Shown: positions 16,459 to 25,744 of the stretch, piece after piece
Numbering within the stretch: the stretch's first letter is position 1
Layout: every line of letters begins with the position of its first letter
NCBI GenBank assembly: GCA_964519835.1
Contig: CAZFLD010000002.1
Coordinates: forward strand, 1 to 64,000
Length of the DNA: 64,000 nt
Direction of reading: 5' to 3'
Source: CAZFLD01 sp964519835
GTDB taxonomy: Bacteria > Spirochaetota > Spirochaetia > DSM-27196 > CAZFLD01
Program-made: the position numbers and the translations under genes
Notes under the pieces: generated by a model
The model's input: the letters and a program-made list of their open reading frames with translations, nothing else
The model's database searches: none
Told to the model about the DNA's origin: nothing

Positions 16459-17429
16459 AGGACTCCGAGCCCGGCAAGCAGCGACCGCAATCCCGCCAAC
16501 AGCAACACACCGATGACGATCCACCGAACCGCGTCGGGCTTGATTTTGGGAAGCACACGGGCCCCCACGCGTGTCCCTATCATCATACCCGCCACCGACG
16601 GCACGGTAATCAAGGCCAGAACCGCTCCACCGTTGAGGTACACCCACGCGGCCGCCGTATCGTTCACCGCCAAGATGAGCCCGCTGGTGGCAACCGACAC
16701 CTTCAGCGGTGCCGACAGCAGCAAATTCAAGGCCGGCACGTTGGCCCACCCGGCGCCCAAGCCAAACATGCCGGCGAAAAAACCAATCGCCACAAATACA
16801 ACAAGAGCAACGGGCATCCGGTGCACCGTCCAGCTAATGTCCTTTTTAAGCGACGCCTCGTAGTAGGTTCCTCGGATGCCGAGGGCCACGGCGATCCTGT
16901 CTTGGGCCGTCACCTCCGGAAATGCGGAGCGCTTGGAGCTCAACATCAAGATGACGATTAGGAGGATAGCAATGCCCAATAGCAGCTGAATAACCTGAGT
17001 GGGAAGGGCCAATCCGACCATCGCGCCGAGGATCGATCCAATCGACCCCATAAGCGCCAACGGAAGCGCGAGGCGCAGGCTTGCAAGGCCGCCCTTCAAA
17101 AGCCGAGGCGCCGCGGATAGGGCACCACACAGCGCCACCATAAGCCCGGCGCCTCGGACAAAATCGAGGTTAAATGGAAATATGGCGCTTACTATCGGCA
17201 CAAAAAGCACCCCTCCCCCGACGCCGCCTACGACGGCAAGAACGCCAAGGACCAACGTGAAGCCAAACAGCAGCAACGCCCACCCCCACCACTGCATGCC
17301 TCCGTCGGGTGCATCCGGTGAGATAGGCTCTTGGGCAACAAGCGGGAGAGCTACGCAGAGTAGCAGAATAAACACGAGTAGACGTTTTACGGTCAAGTCC
17401 AACTCCTTGGCCTGGGGAAGTGTCGGCAT
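16455..17429 (-). CDS. TauE/SafE-family sulfite or organosulfonate exporter
   Basis: 324 residues with about eight membrane helices arranged as two repeats of the TauE/SafE fold. The glycine-rich GVGGGVLFVPIVSAIF near residues 68-83 and FGLGAGWANVPALNLL in the second half are the family signatures. Known members move sulfite, sulfoacetate or related anions. Ahead of the core is an extra N-terminal hydrophobic segment, LLVFILLLCVALPLVAQ, that looks like a signal peptide followed by a short acidic linker, which is longer than usual. The partner DUF1634 gene follows with a four-base overlap. The substrate cannot be told. Confidence 0.85.
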   Translation of the reverse strand: MPTLPQAKELDLTVKRLLVFILLLCVALPLVAQEPISPDAPDGGMQWWGWALLLFGFTLVLGVLAVVGGVGGGVLFVPIVSAIFPFNLDFVRGAGLMVALCGALSAAPRLLKGGLASLRLALPLALMGSIGSILGAMVGLALPTQVIQLLLGIAILLIVILMLSSKRSAFPEVTAQDRIAVALGIRGTYYEASLKKDISWTVHRMPVALVVFVAIGFFAGMFGLGAGWANVPALNLLLSAPLKVSVATSGLILAVNDTAAAWVYLNGGAVLALITVPSVAGMMIGTRVGARVLPKIKPDAVRWIVIGVLLLAGLRSLLAGLGVL

Positions 17430-17508
17430 AGGCTACCAGAGACATCGTGCGGTCACAAGCAACAGTTGGCCGCGGACTCGCCACGTCCGCCGGCGATGGA
17501 GCGGCCGG

Positions 17509-18780
17509 CTACGAGGCTCCGCCGCCGTTGCCGGCCAACTCGGCCTCTCGCTTTGTGCGGGTCAACAGCAGTCCACCGATGATAAACAGCAGCAGTATGC
17601 TCAAGACACCATACCGTTCCTCTCCGGTGATAATCGTGAAGAGGCCGACCAACAACGGCCCGATGATGGCAGCGAACTTCCCAACAACGTTGTAGAAGCC
17701 AAAAAACTCCGCCGATTTATCTTTGGGAACGATTTTTCCAAAGTAGGAGCGGCTCAACGCCTGGATGCCGCCTTGGGAGGAAGCGACAAGCATCGAGAGC
17801 ACCCAAAACATCACGGTGCGAAGTCCTTCGGAAAACGACGGTAAGAGGAATGCGATAAAGGTCACAACAACATACACGCCGATTCCGACAAAGATCATCC
17901 TGCGACCGCTAAAACGCTTCGCCAGGACTCCGTATAAGATGGCAAACGGAAACGCCACGATCTGAATGGCCAAGAGAACGATGATAAGCGTAGTCGAGTC
18001 GATTCCCATGCTTCGGGCTATTGGTGTTGCCATTCGGATAATTGTGTTTACACCTTCGATGTAGAAGATATAGGCCGCAAGAAACACAAAGATGTTTCGA
18101 TGTTGGCGCACATTCTTGAGAGTGCGGCCGATGCGTACAAAACTGTCCTTTATCGGAGTTGAGGAAGGCTCGATCCAGTATTGCTGGCGAACGTTTTTCA
18201 AAATTGGGATCGAAAAGAATGCCCACCACAGGCCGGTCAACAAAAATCCAATCCGATAGGCAACTGCCTGCGAAGCAAGACCAAATCCCTCGTAGTTTAG
18301 TGCGAGAAAAATGACGATCACAAACGGGATGACACTCCCGATGTAGCCCCACCCGAAGCCCGATGCGGAAATGCGGTCCATGCGCTCGTTGGTGGTGACG
18401 TCGACCAGGAAGGCATCGTAGAAGACGTTCGCGCCGGAAAACCCGATCACGGAGACCACGTAAACGGCGATTGCCGTGAACCACTGCCCACTCGACAAAA
18501 GGACCATCGCCAGCGTCGAGGTAACGCCGAGGCCCAGGAAGACGGAGAAAAAGCCGCGCTTACGCCCCTTGTAGTCGGCGATGGTGCCGAGGATCGGCGC
18601 GAGCACGGCGACCACGGCGCTTGCCAAGCTGTTGCCAAAGGCCCAGGTCGACACGTAGGTCTCTTGATTAACAATCGTTTCGTAGAAGAGAGGGAAGACG
18701 GCGGTGGTGATAATAATCGAGTACGCCGAATTTGCCCAGTCATAGAGAATCCAACTGCGCTCCGATCTCGTGAGTTTCAT
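17509..18780 (-). CDS. UMF1-family MFS transporter
   Basis: 423 residues, about twelve membrane helices. It begins SERSWILYDWANSAYSIII, the hallmark of the UMF1 (Atg22-like) branch of the major facilitator superfamily, followed by GTIADYKGRKRGFF, the loop 2-3 motif. FYDAFLVDVTTNERMDRISASGFGWGYIGS is also characteristic. Members have been linked to nutrient or amino-acid movement, but the substrate here is unknown. It lies 34 bases after the ABC exporter genes on the same strand and may be read with them. Confidence 0.85.
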   Translation of the reverse strand: MKLTRSERSWILYDWANSAYSIIITTAVFPLFYETIVNQETYVSTWAFGNSLASAVVAVLAPILGTIADYKGRKRGFFSVFLGLGVTSTLAMVLLSSGQWFTAIAVYVVSVIGFSGANVFYDAFLVDVTTNERMDRISASGFGWGYIGSVIPFVIVIFLALNYEGFGLASQAVAYRIGFLLTGLWWAFFSIPILKNVRQQYWIEPSSTPIKDSFVRIGRTLKNVRQHRNIFVFLAAYIFYIEGVNTIIRMATPIARSMGIDSTTLIIVLLAIQIVAFPFAILYGVLAKRFSGRRMIFVGIGVYVVVTFIAFLLPSFSEGLRTVMFWVLSMLVASSQGGIQALSRSYFGKIVPKDKSAEFFGFYNVVGKFAAIIGPLLVGLFTIITGEERYGVLSILLLFIIGGLLLTRTKREAELAGNGGGAS

Positions 18781-18814
18781 TGCTACATAGTCCGGGCGCT
18801 ATGTGAGGGTTTGA

Positions 18815-20134
18815 TTAGGTCTGATGCCGATCGAAGCGAAACCGAGCTACAGCCAGTGCAAACAACACAAGCGACGTACCAAACAGTATCGCAAGCGACG
18901 GCAGCGTCGCCGGAACCCCTCCACCATACTCGATCACCGCGGAAAACCCGTCCATCGCCCAGTAAAATGGTGACACAATGGCGATTTCCCGCATGAGGTC
19001 GGGGATAAACTCGAGATCTAAAGACCACCACGCCCCGCCGATGGGGGCCAAGGTCAGCGCCAAAAAGGTCGACACCGCCGACGCCTGTGCAGGGCTCGTG
19101 ACAATCGTTGCCAAAAGCAGCGTCAGGCTGCCCACGAACGACGAGAAGGCGAGCATCACGAGAACCAACGCCACGGGGCTCCGCCCAAAATCCACGCCGG
19201 CGATCTTACCGATAATCGCGCCGGCGGCAAAAGCCACGGCAAATTGGCCAAGCCCCACCACAAGCCGAGAAACCAGCTTTCCGGCAATAAACTCGCCCTT
19301 TGTAACCGGCATTGTTGCAAGGCGCTGCAGTGTCCAGTTTTTTCGCTCCCACACCAGGAGCGATACTCCGGCAAGCATGGCAAACATGACATACATGCTC
19401 CCCATACCGGGTACCGACTGCCGAAATCCGCCACCGATTTCGGCGCGGCCGTCCTCCGCATCGCGAAGCTCGACGGACCGGGACGCGATTGCAACGGGAT
19501 CTTGCGCCCACAGATCCCGAGCCCGGTCAACAACCGCGTCAACATACTCATCACCCAAGAAGTCAATACTCTGCCGAATGTCGGACCCCCATGACCGTGC
19601 CAGGGCCAACCCGGCGACCCGTCCAAGCGCTCCTTGGACCGCGGACTCGAGGGACCTATCGTCCTGGTTGACTGCAGCGATTAGCTCTACGCTCGGGCCG
19701 TTTCCCGCCGATTGCTCTGTGATCCCGGTGACCTCGGTGGCCCCCGCAGCCTCGATCAGCCGGTTGCCAAAGCCTTCAGGGATGATCAAGGCCGCGTCGG
19801 CACGGCCCTCCCGGACAAGGGCGTTGGGGTCCGCGAGGTTGGGACAGGTCCAGTCTCCGAGCTCGCCGCCCTGGGAAGCATCGGTGCACGTGCGGATCAC
19901 ATCAGCACGGCCGAGAGTCTCCGCGAGGTATCGCGAGAGTAGCGTGTTGTCGTCATCGACAAGCACAAGCCGCGGCAGTGGGGCGGCGATGTCGCCGGTC
20001 AAAAACGCCCCGTTGGCATAGCCGATGACCAAGATCAACGCGATCGGCACAAGAACGCGAAACAGAATGATGGTCGACCCCGTGTGAGTCATGCGGAGGT
20101 CGACCCCGGCGATGGCAAGAATCCGGCGAATCAC
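18815..20134 (-). CDS. ABC-2 type exporter permease (second)
   Basis: 439 residues. One N-terminal helix (IILFRVLVPIALILVIGYANG) is followed by a periplasmic domain of about 220 residues and five C-terminal helices, including SVPGMGSMYVMFAMLAGVSLLV and ALVLVMLAFSSFVGSLTLLL. This is the ABC-2 layout of the YhgE/LinL/drug-export type. The segment VWERKNWTLQRLATMPVTKGEF is the cytoplasmic coupling loop. It starts in an ATGA overlap with the first permease. Together with the ATPase it should export a small molecule, drug or lipid. Confidence 0.85.
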   Translation of the reverse strand: MIRRILAIAGVDLRMTHTGSTIILFRVLVPIALILVIGYANGAFLTGDIAAPLPRLVLVDDDNTLLSRYLAETLGRADVIRTCTDASQGGELGDWTCPNLADPNALVREGRADAALIIPEGFGNRLIEAAGATEVTGITEQSAGNGPSVELIAAVNQDDRSLESAVQGALGRVAGLALARSWGSDIRQSIDFLGDEYVDAVVDRARDLWAQDPVAIASRSVELRDAEDGRAEIGGGFRQSVPGMGSMYVMFAMLAGVSLLVWERKNWTLQRLATMPVTKGEFIAGKLVSRLVVGLGQFAVAFAAGAIIGKIAGVDFGRSPVALVLVMLAFSSFVGSLTLLLATIVTSPAQASAVSTFLALTLAPIGGAWWSLDLEFIPDLMREIAIVSPFYWAMDGFSAVIEYGGGVPATLPSLAILFGTSLVLFALAVARFRFDRHQT

Positions 20135-21516
20135 GTGGCGAAACGCCTCTCGAACACGGCCAAACCGGCAAAAAAGGCCACAATGCCAAAAGCGCTCAGG
20201 ACAAGGACGTTTACCCCGTAGCCCCCTACTCCGGCGGCAAGCTTGGTAAATGCGTTGGAGCCCCAGTAGACGATAGAAATGTAGGAGACCGGTGGCCCGA
20301 CACTAAATCCAAAGGCGCCGCCGACCGTGGCCATCAAGAGGGCCAGAATAGAGCCGACGGTTGAGCCCTGGCCCGGTGTCTTGGCCGCGGAGGCCACGAT
20401 CATGCCGAGTCCCGCGGCGGCTGCGGATGCCGCTCCAAGTGCCAAGGCGATCCCCACGGCATTGTTCCCCCAGATAAACACAAAGCTCCCTGCGAACACC
20501 GTGGCCACCAGAGTAAACGCCAAAAACAAAAACAATAGCTGGACAAAAATCATTACAAACACGCCCACCGCTTTTCCCAGGAGGACCTCAATCCGTCTGG
20601 TGGGAGAGATAAGCATTCGCTCGAGCGTGCCGTCGCGGTGCTCCTCGAGGATGCCGGTGGCTCCGCCATTCGCCGCAAACAGGGCGAAAAAGATGGCCTG
20701 CGTGGAGCCAAAGAATACCAGCGGGTTGAATCCCGGACCGGACGAGCCGGCAACACGCCTGTCGGTCTCGATTCTTGTCAGGCCACGACCGGCCTGGAGC
20801 GTCGCAAGGCGCTCTTGAAACGCGTCGCTGTTGAGAACAAGCATCGCACGGGGTCCCTCGGCGGCGGACACCACTGCGGACGCAGCGATGGTGGTGGCGG
20901 CGAAACCGTCGGATAGTGCCGCGACAACGCTTTCGACGATGCCCACGGCTATCGGTCGGTTCGGGTTGCCGAGAATCGTGATGTGGGTGGCGCCACCGTT
21001 CCCTCCGCCGCTTTCCGCCGAGGAGCCGGTCGTATTCGAGAGGCCGCGGCTGAATCCGTCGTGAATGACAATCGCGGCCGTCGCAACGCCTCGGACAACA
21101 CATTCCTCGGCGGCGGCACGCCGCGATACCTGGACGCCGACAACAAGGCCCGACAAGTCGACAGCACGCGCCGGTGCGTCGTCCGACGCACCGCTACCGT
21201 TCCTTTCCTCCGTGAATGCGGCCGCGCATACATCCGTTGCATCTCGCCCGTCCGACGCCGTCGAATCCGCAAAACGGCCGCCGGTAAGGATCTCGGTCAG
21301 TAGCTCGCCAAACGCCGCCGTGGCGGAGCCCGTGTCCTCGTTTACCACCACGATCGGCACCTCGGTCACCGGTGCATTGCCGGAAGCCAGGTCGCCGAAG
21401 GTGAGCGCGATGATCGTTGCAAGGGCCAGCGGTGCTGCAAACATCAACAACACCTGAGTCCTGTCCGTCAATGTGCGCCGAAGATCGTTTACGGCAACAA
21501 GGAGCACTTTTCGCAT
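20131..21516 (-). CDS. ABC-2 type exporter permease (first)
   Basis: 461 residues with the same layout as its downstream neighbour: an N-terminal helix (VLLMFAAPLALATIIALTFG), a periplasmic region to about residue 255, and six C-terminal helices. The coupling loop is LEEHRDGTLERMLISPTRRIEVLLGK. The periplasmic region carries four Cys (in DVCAAAF, EECVVRG and nearby), which may be oxidised. It sits two bases after the ATPase stop and overlaps the second permease by four bases, so the heteromeric exporter is one translational unit. Confidence 0.85.
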   Translation of the reverse strand: MRKVLLVAVNDLRRTLTDRTQVLLMFAAPLALATIIALTFGDLASGNAPVTEVPIVVVNEDTGSATAAFGELLTEILTGGRFADSTASDGRDATDVCAAAFTEERNGSGASDDAPARAVDLSGLVVGVQVSRRAAAEECVVRGVATAAIVIHDGFSRGLSNTTGSSAESGGGNGGATHITILGNPNRPIAVGIVESVVAALSDGFAATTIAASAVVSAAEGPRAMLVLNSDAFQERLATLQAGRGLTRIETDRRVAGSSGPGFNPLVFFGSTQAIFFALFAANGGATGILEEHRDGTLERMLISPTRRIEVLLGKAVGVFVMIFVQLLFLFLAFTLVATVFAGSFVFIWGNNAVGIALALGAASAAAAGLGMIVASAAKTPGQGSTVGSILALLMATVGGAFGFSVGPPVSYISIVYWGSNAFTKLAAGVGGYGVNVLVLSAFGIVAFFAGLAVFERRFAT

Positions 21517-21517
21517 G

Positions 21518-22504
21518 CTAGTCCCTAAGTGCGCGGCCGGTCAGGTGGAGAAAAACCGTTTCGAGATTTGGCTCGTTGACTTCCACCGCACCGACGGTAA
21601 TGCCCAGCTCCGCGGCGCGCGCAATAACGGAGGGCAGCAGGTTTCGCGCCTCAGCCACCAACAACGCAATCTCGTGCGCGGAGGATGCGTCGGCATTGCC
21701 TCGCTCGGGAGCCGAAACCGTGACGGCGATCACGCCGTCGATCGCGGCCAGTTTCGCCTCGATCTCAGCCGGCAAGTCGCGATCGGCGACGGACAGGATG
21801 ATGCTGGACTCGGTGCCGATTTGCGCGATCAGTTCTCTCTGCGTGCCAAGCGCGATAATCGTTCCGTTGTCGATGATGCCGACACGATCGGAGAGCTCCT
21901 GCGCCTCCTCCATGAGGTGTGTCGTGTACAGTACCGTAGTCTGGTTCTCGTCCCGGAGGCGGAGCACGGTATCGAGAATGCGTCGCCGGCTCTGCGGGTC
22001 AACACCTACGGTCGGCTCATCCATAATCACGAGGCGCGGACTGTGAATCAATCCAACGCCGATATTCACTCGGCGTTTCATGCCTCCCGAAAACGTCTCA
22101 ATCTTGTCGTTCTGCCGATCTCTGAGATCGATAAACTCGAGAATCGCATCGGTTCGTCGATCTAGATCCTGGCCCACAAGGCCGTACATTCGACCGAAAA
22201 ACCTAAGGTTCCGGCGAGCGCTCAGGGACGGGTAGAGGGCGATTTCTTGGGGCACAACACCGATCAAGGTCTTGGCCGCAATCGGCTCCGCGGTAATCGA
22301 ATGCCCACCGATGACCGCGTCGCCGCCGGTCGGCTTTAACAAGCCGCTTATCATGGAAATCAGAGTAGTCTTGCCGGCGCCGTTTGGCCCAAGCAAACTG
22401 AACACCTCGCCTGCGGGAATGGTCAAATCGACGCCGCGGACAGCGTGGACAGTCCCGCCGTCTTTTTTCCGAAAAGACTTTTCGAGTTTGGTGATCTCCA
22501 ACAT
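21518..22504 (-). CDS. ABC exporter ATP-binding protein
   Basis: 328 residues. The nucleotide-binding subunit of the ABC-2 exporter encoded by the next two genes. Walker A is GPNGAGKTT (about residues 39-47), the Q-loop VVPQEIALYP, the signature FSGGMKRRVNIG, Walker B LVIMDEPTVGVDP, and the switch His in TTHLMEEAQEL. A C-terminal extension of about 100 residues follows, as in DrrA-type drug exporters. First gene of the operon; upstream lies a 38-base gap to the 171-residue gene read on the same strand. Confidence 0.93.
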   Translation of the reverse strand: MLEITKLEKSFRKKDGGTVHAVRGVDLTIPAGEVFSLLGPNGAGKTTLISMISGLLKPTGGDAVIGGHSITAEPIAAKTLIGVVPQEIALYPSLSARRNLRFFGRMYGLVGQDLDRRTDAILEFIDLRDRQNDKIETFSGGMKRRVNIGVGLIHSPRLVIMDEPTVGVDPQSRRRILDTVLRLRDENQTTVLYTTHLMEEAQELSDRVGIIDNGTIIALGTQRELIAQIGTESSIILSVADRDLPAEIEAKLAAIDGVIAVTVSAPERGNADASSAHEIALLVAEARNLLPSVIARAAELGITVGAVEVNEPNLETVFLHLTGRALRD

Positions 22505-22542
22505 GAACGTCTCCGACGCGGCCGATCAGTATGTGATATTGG

Positions 22543-23058
22543 TCAGTTGGACCGAGTAAGGTAGGCCCCGCTCGGAATGTCAAAGCGAGGAAACTCACGA
22601 GTCTCCTCGTCCGTGTAGAGCTCCGAAAGATGCTCCGGTTCAGGCTTATAGTCCCGGGAAATCCCCGGTGAGAGCTCCTGCCGCCACTCGAGCTTGGCCC
22701 GGTTGTCTTCGTAGGGAATCTTGCGGGTTACGTTCAGCCGATACTTGCCCTTTTCCTTCTTCTCCTCAACGACGGCAAAATAGCCCTCGCCAAGATACAC
22801 AATACGTTCATTGGGCCCAATGTCCTCCGTCTGCCGCAGCTGCTCCAGGACGGCATCAAACTCCACGGGCTGCTGTGAATCCGGGTGGGCAATGGCGGTG
22901 AGAATGTTGGAAATGGGCTTCCTTGTCAGTGGGCACTCGTACGTCCGCTTTGGAGGAGCGGGCGGCACTTTGACGCGTTCCGACTGTGGAATGCCTTTGA
23001 GCCGTGGCTTCGGCGGGCGATTGCGGCGTCGGCTCCGGGACTGCCCGCGCCTAGCCAC
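22543..23058 (-). CDS. conserved basic protein downstream of ftsH, unknown function
   Basis: 171 residues. A very basic N-terminal tail (MARRGQSRSRRRNRPPKPRLK) suggests nucleic-acid or ribosome contact. The middle, RTYECPLTRKPISNILTAI, has a single Cys where a zinc knuckle would need more. The rest is mixed alpha/beta and charged, with NERIVYLGEGYFAVVEEKKE. The GTG start shares its first base with the ftsH stop codon (TAGTG), so it is translationally coupled to ftsH. I do not recognise the family; the coupling suggests a job with FtsH or in RNA metabolism (inference). Confidence 0.65.
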   Translation of the reverse strand: MARRGQSRSRRRNRPPKPRLKGIPQSERVKVPPAPPKRTYECPLTRKPISNILTAIAHPDSQQPVEFDAVLEQLRQTEDIGPNERIVYLGEGYFAVVEEKKEKGKYRLNVTRKIPYEDNRAKLEWRQELSPGISRDYKPEPEHLSELYTDEETREFPRFDIPSGAYLTRSN

Positions 23059-24941
23059 TACGTTTCCTGTCCATTGTTGAGGAGCTCCATCACTTCTTCT
23101 CCGGACACACTCTCGCGATCCAGGAGCATCTCTACAAGCTTGTCCATGGGCTCGCGATTCTTTTGCAGCGTTGATTCGGCCACCTGGTAGGCGTCGTCGA
23201 TGAGGCTTCGAACCTCTTGGTCGACCTCACGAGCGGTCGACTCAGCGTAGGTCTTTCCACGCCCGAGTTGTTCACCCAAGAACACATCCTGATGTTCATC
23301 GGCGAGATAGAGCTTGCCGATCTTTGCACTCATTCCCCACTGAGTGACCATACGCCTTGCAAGCTTCGTCGCCTCTTTGATGTCGTTCTCCGCACCGCTC
23401 GTGCGCTGCGAAAAGACAACCTCTTCGGCAGCGCGTCCACCCAGGAGCACCGCCAAGCGCTCGTTGAGGTAGACCTGATCGTAGACGTACTTCTCGCCCT
23501 TCGGCAGCTGTTGGGTGACCCCCATCGAAAAGTCCCGCGGAATAACCGTAACCTTGTGAATCGGGTCCGCGTTGGGTAGGCTGGCCGCCACAATCGCATG
23601 ACCGGCTTCGTGATATGCGATAATCCGCTTTTCTTCGTCTGATATAAGCAGGTTTCGCCGTTCGAGACCCATCAGAACCTTGTCGAAGGCATCGCCGATT
23701 TCCGCGTTGCCGACCGTTGAGAGTCCCCGCCGTGCCGCTAAAAGCGCCGCCTCGTTCAAGAGGTTTGAAAGGTCCGCGCCGCTGAAGCCGGGCGTGCTCC
23801 GTGCCACGTCGCCAAGGTTGACTTCGGAATCCAGGGGCTTTTTCTTCGCGTGGATGCCCAGGATCTCCTCGCGGTCCGACTGCGACGGCATGCCGACGGT
23901 GACCCGGCGGTCGAATCGACCGGGACGCAGCAGGGCCGGGTCGAGAATGTCCGGCCGGTTTGTGGCGGCGACGACAATTGTAGTGTCGTTTGGCTCGAAG
24001 CCGTCCATCTCGGAAAGCATCTGATTGAGGGTCTGTTCCCGCTCGTCGTGTCCGCCGCCGAGGCCGGCGCCGCGATGGCGCCCCACCGAGTCCAGCTCGT
24101 CGATAAAAACGATGCTTGGTCCCTTGGCTCTGGCGTCCTTGAACAGATTCCGCACTCGCGAGGCCCCCACCCCGACAAACATCTCCATAAAGTCCGAACC
24201 GCTCATACTAAAAAACGGCACTTCCGCCTCACCGGCGATCGCGCGAGCTATCAAGGTCTTGCCGGTGCCCGGAGGTCCCACAAGGAGTACGCCCCGCGGC
24301 GTTTCCGCACCGAGCTTTTGGTACTTGTCCGGATTCTTCAAGAAATCGACTATCTCGAGGATTTCTTCTTTGGCGCTCTTGAGACCCGCGACGTCGGCAA
24401 ACGTGGTTCGTTCCTTGGTGACGTTGTAGAGCTTCGCCTTGTTTTTTCCAACGGAGAACACGTCGCGCCCCTGTGACCGAAGGTTCCGAAAGACCATAAA
24501 GCCGATCCAGATCAGGAGAACGTAGGGCAGGAAACTCACCAACACACCAAGGAAGCTCATGCTGTCGGCAGGCCGTGTGTGGATTTCCACCCCGTTCTCG
24601 TTTAACAACGGCAGCAAATCGTCGTCACCAAACACCGGTACGTAGGTTACAACCGCCGTCGTCCCCACGCCGCCGAGCGTACTTTGCCCCGCCGAGGTGC
24701 CGGTCCGAGCTTCGATGCGTGTCCCCGTCATGACGACGGCCCGAACCCGTCCCTCGGTCACCAGACTCTTGAAGTCCGTATAGCTGATTGTGTTCTCGCC
24801 GATGCCCGACGAAAACAGCATGATTAGAATCGGCAGCAGGATTAGTAGGCCAATAAAGATGTAGGGAATTCGAGGAGGTTTTGGCCGCTCCCCGCCATCC
24901 GAATCACGTCGTTCCCACGGCTGCCGTGGTTTATCGCTCAT
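23058..24941 (-). CDS. ftsH: ATP-dependent zinc metalloprotease FtsH
   Basis: 627 residues, normal length. A membrane-anchored AAA+ protease that degrades misfolded membrane proteins and selected regulators. Two N-terminal helices (IPYIFIGLLILLPILIMLF and MSFLGVLVSFLPYVLLIWIG) flank a periplasmic domain. The AAA core shows Walker A GPPGTGKT near 225, Walker B IVFIDELD, and the second region of homology NRPDILDPALLRPGRFDR. The protease domain has HEAGHA with the zinc ligands, and the usual C-terminal Asp region. The start is preceded by GGAG at a five-base spacing. First gene of an operon with the 171-residue gene. Confidence 0.97.
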   Translation of the reverse strand: MSDKPRQPWERRDSDGGERPKPPRIPYIFIGLLILLPILIMLFSSGIGENTISYTDFKSLVTEGRVRAVVMTGTRIEARTGTSAGQSTLGGVGTTAVVTYVPVFGDDDLLPLLNENGVEIHTRPADSMSFLGVLVSFLPYVLLIWIGFMVFRNLRSQGRDVFSVGKNKAKLYNVTKERTTFADVAGLKSAKEEILEIVDFLKNPDKYQKLGAETPRGVLLVGPPGTGKTLIARAIAGEAEVPFFSMSGSDFMEMFVGVGASRVRNLFKDARAKGPSIVFIDELDSVGRHRGAGLGGGHDEREQTLNQMLSEMDGFEPNDTTIVVAATNRPDILDPALLRPGRFDRRVTVGMPSQSDREEILGIHAKKKPLDSEVNLGDVARSTPGFSGADLSNLLNEAALLAARRGLSTVGNAEIGDAFDKVLMGLERRNLLISDEEKRIIAYHEAGHAIVAASLPNADPIHKVTVIPRDFSMGVTQQLPKGEKYVYDQVYLNERLAVLLGGRAAEEVVFSQRTSGAENDIKEATKLARRMVTQWGMSAKIGKLYLADEHQDVFLGEQLGRGKTYAESTAREVDQEVRSLIDDAYQVAESTLQKNREPMDKLVEMLLDRESVSGEEVMELLNNGQET

Positions 24942-25058
24942 ATGTCTCCATAGTACTTAATAGGGGGCCCGGTGACCAGTCGCAGGCCGAAGTGGTCCGA
25001 AGAGTGTGAGCTCGGATTTATATACCAATTGCCGTGTGGAGTCCAACAGGCGGCCGGA

Positions 25059-25670
25059 CTACTCGCCCAGCGACGGTCGGAGAATCAGGGGGCCGGCTGC
25101 GCCCACGGCAGCCTGGACCACAAGCACATAGTCCGCGCCGCCCTCCAACTCCAACACAAAGCCCTCGCTGTGAGTGGCGGCCAACAGTACGGCTTCTCCC
25201 TCCTCGACGCGATACAGCTCGAGGAAGAATGGCATTGACGTGTCGCCTGCGGTGGCCTGGCCACCCGCGGCCCGGCCGGCGCCGACGCTCTCTTTGTACG
25301 CGACGGTGAGAACTTCGGCTACGCCGGCGAATCTGACGGCGTACGCGCCGGGACGTCGCGGGTGGAAGTGCCGGCGTAGCTCAGACGGCAAGGGTTTGGT
25401 GCCTCCCTCGAGGGTGGTCCGGAGAGCCTGCTCGTGGGCGTCGCGCCACGACCCGGCGGTGCGTGTATCGGCAAGGCCCGCAGACACAAGGTCGGCGATG
25501 TACGCGGCGCGATCGTAGGGTCCTCCGGATTCCGGCGGCACACGTGGGTCGAGGGCGGTCGGGATTGCGGGGGAACATGCTGTGAGGACCGAAGGAATCA
25601 TGAGCCCGGCCGAAAGGAGGCTAACAATACAACGGAGGCGGCTCCTACCGGCAGATTTGCGTCTCGACAT
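25059..25670 (-). CDS. lipoprotein of unknown function
   Basis: About 203 residues from the ATG at 25670, which gives a clean lipoprotein signal: MSRRKSAGRSRLR, a hydrophobic core and lipobox VLTAC. An earlier in-frame start would place 36 extra residues in front and is rejected. The mature part begins with a Pro-rich linker and then a mixed domain containing RRHFHPRRPGAYAVRFAGVAEVLTVAYKES and a C-terminal beta-rich stretch ending LEGGADYVLVVQAAVGAAGPL, which resembles the end of a pre-peptidase or sandwich domain. No family is recognised. It is divergent from the GAF-GGDEF gene. Confidence 0.65.
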   Translation of the reverse strand: MSRRKSAGRSRLRCIVSLLSAGLMIPSVLTACSPAIPTALDPRVPPESGGPYDRAAYIADLVSAGLADTRTAGSWRDAHEQALRTTLEGGTKPLPSELRRHFHPRRPGAYAVRFAGVAEVLTVAYKESVGAGRAAGGQATAGDTSMPFFLELYRVEEGEAVLLAATHSEGFVLELEGGADYVLVVQAAVGAAGPLILRPSLGE

Positions 25671-25701
25671 CGAACCGGGATCGTAACGATCGCGCGGCGG
25701 A

Positions 25702-25730
25702 TTGCCAAGCCGGCGCGCGGCCACTAAGAT
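25702..25730 (+). promoter_or_regulatory. sigma-70-type promoter of the GAF-GGDEF gene
   Basis: TTGCCA (25702-25707) and TAAGAT (25725-25730) with a 17-base spacer. The expected start is about 25737, leaving a leader of about eight G-rich bases before the GTG at 25745. Confidence 0.55.
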
Positions 25731-25744
25731 ACGATTCTTGGGGG

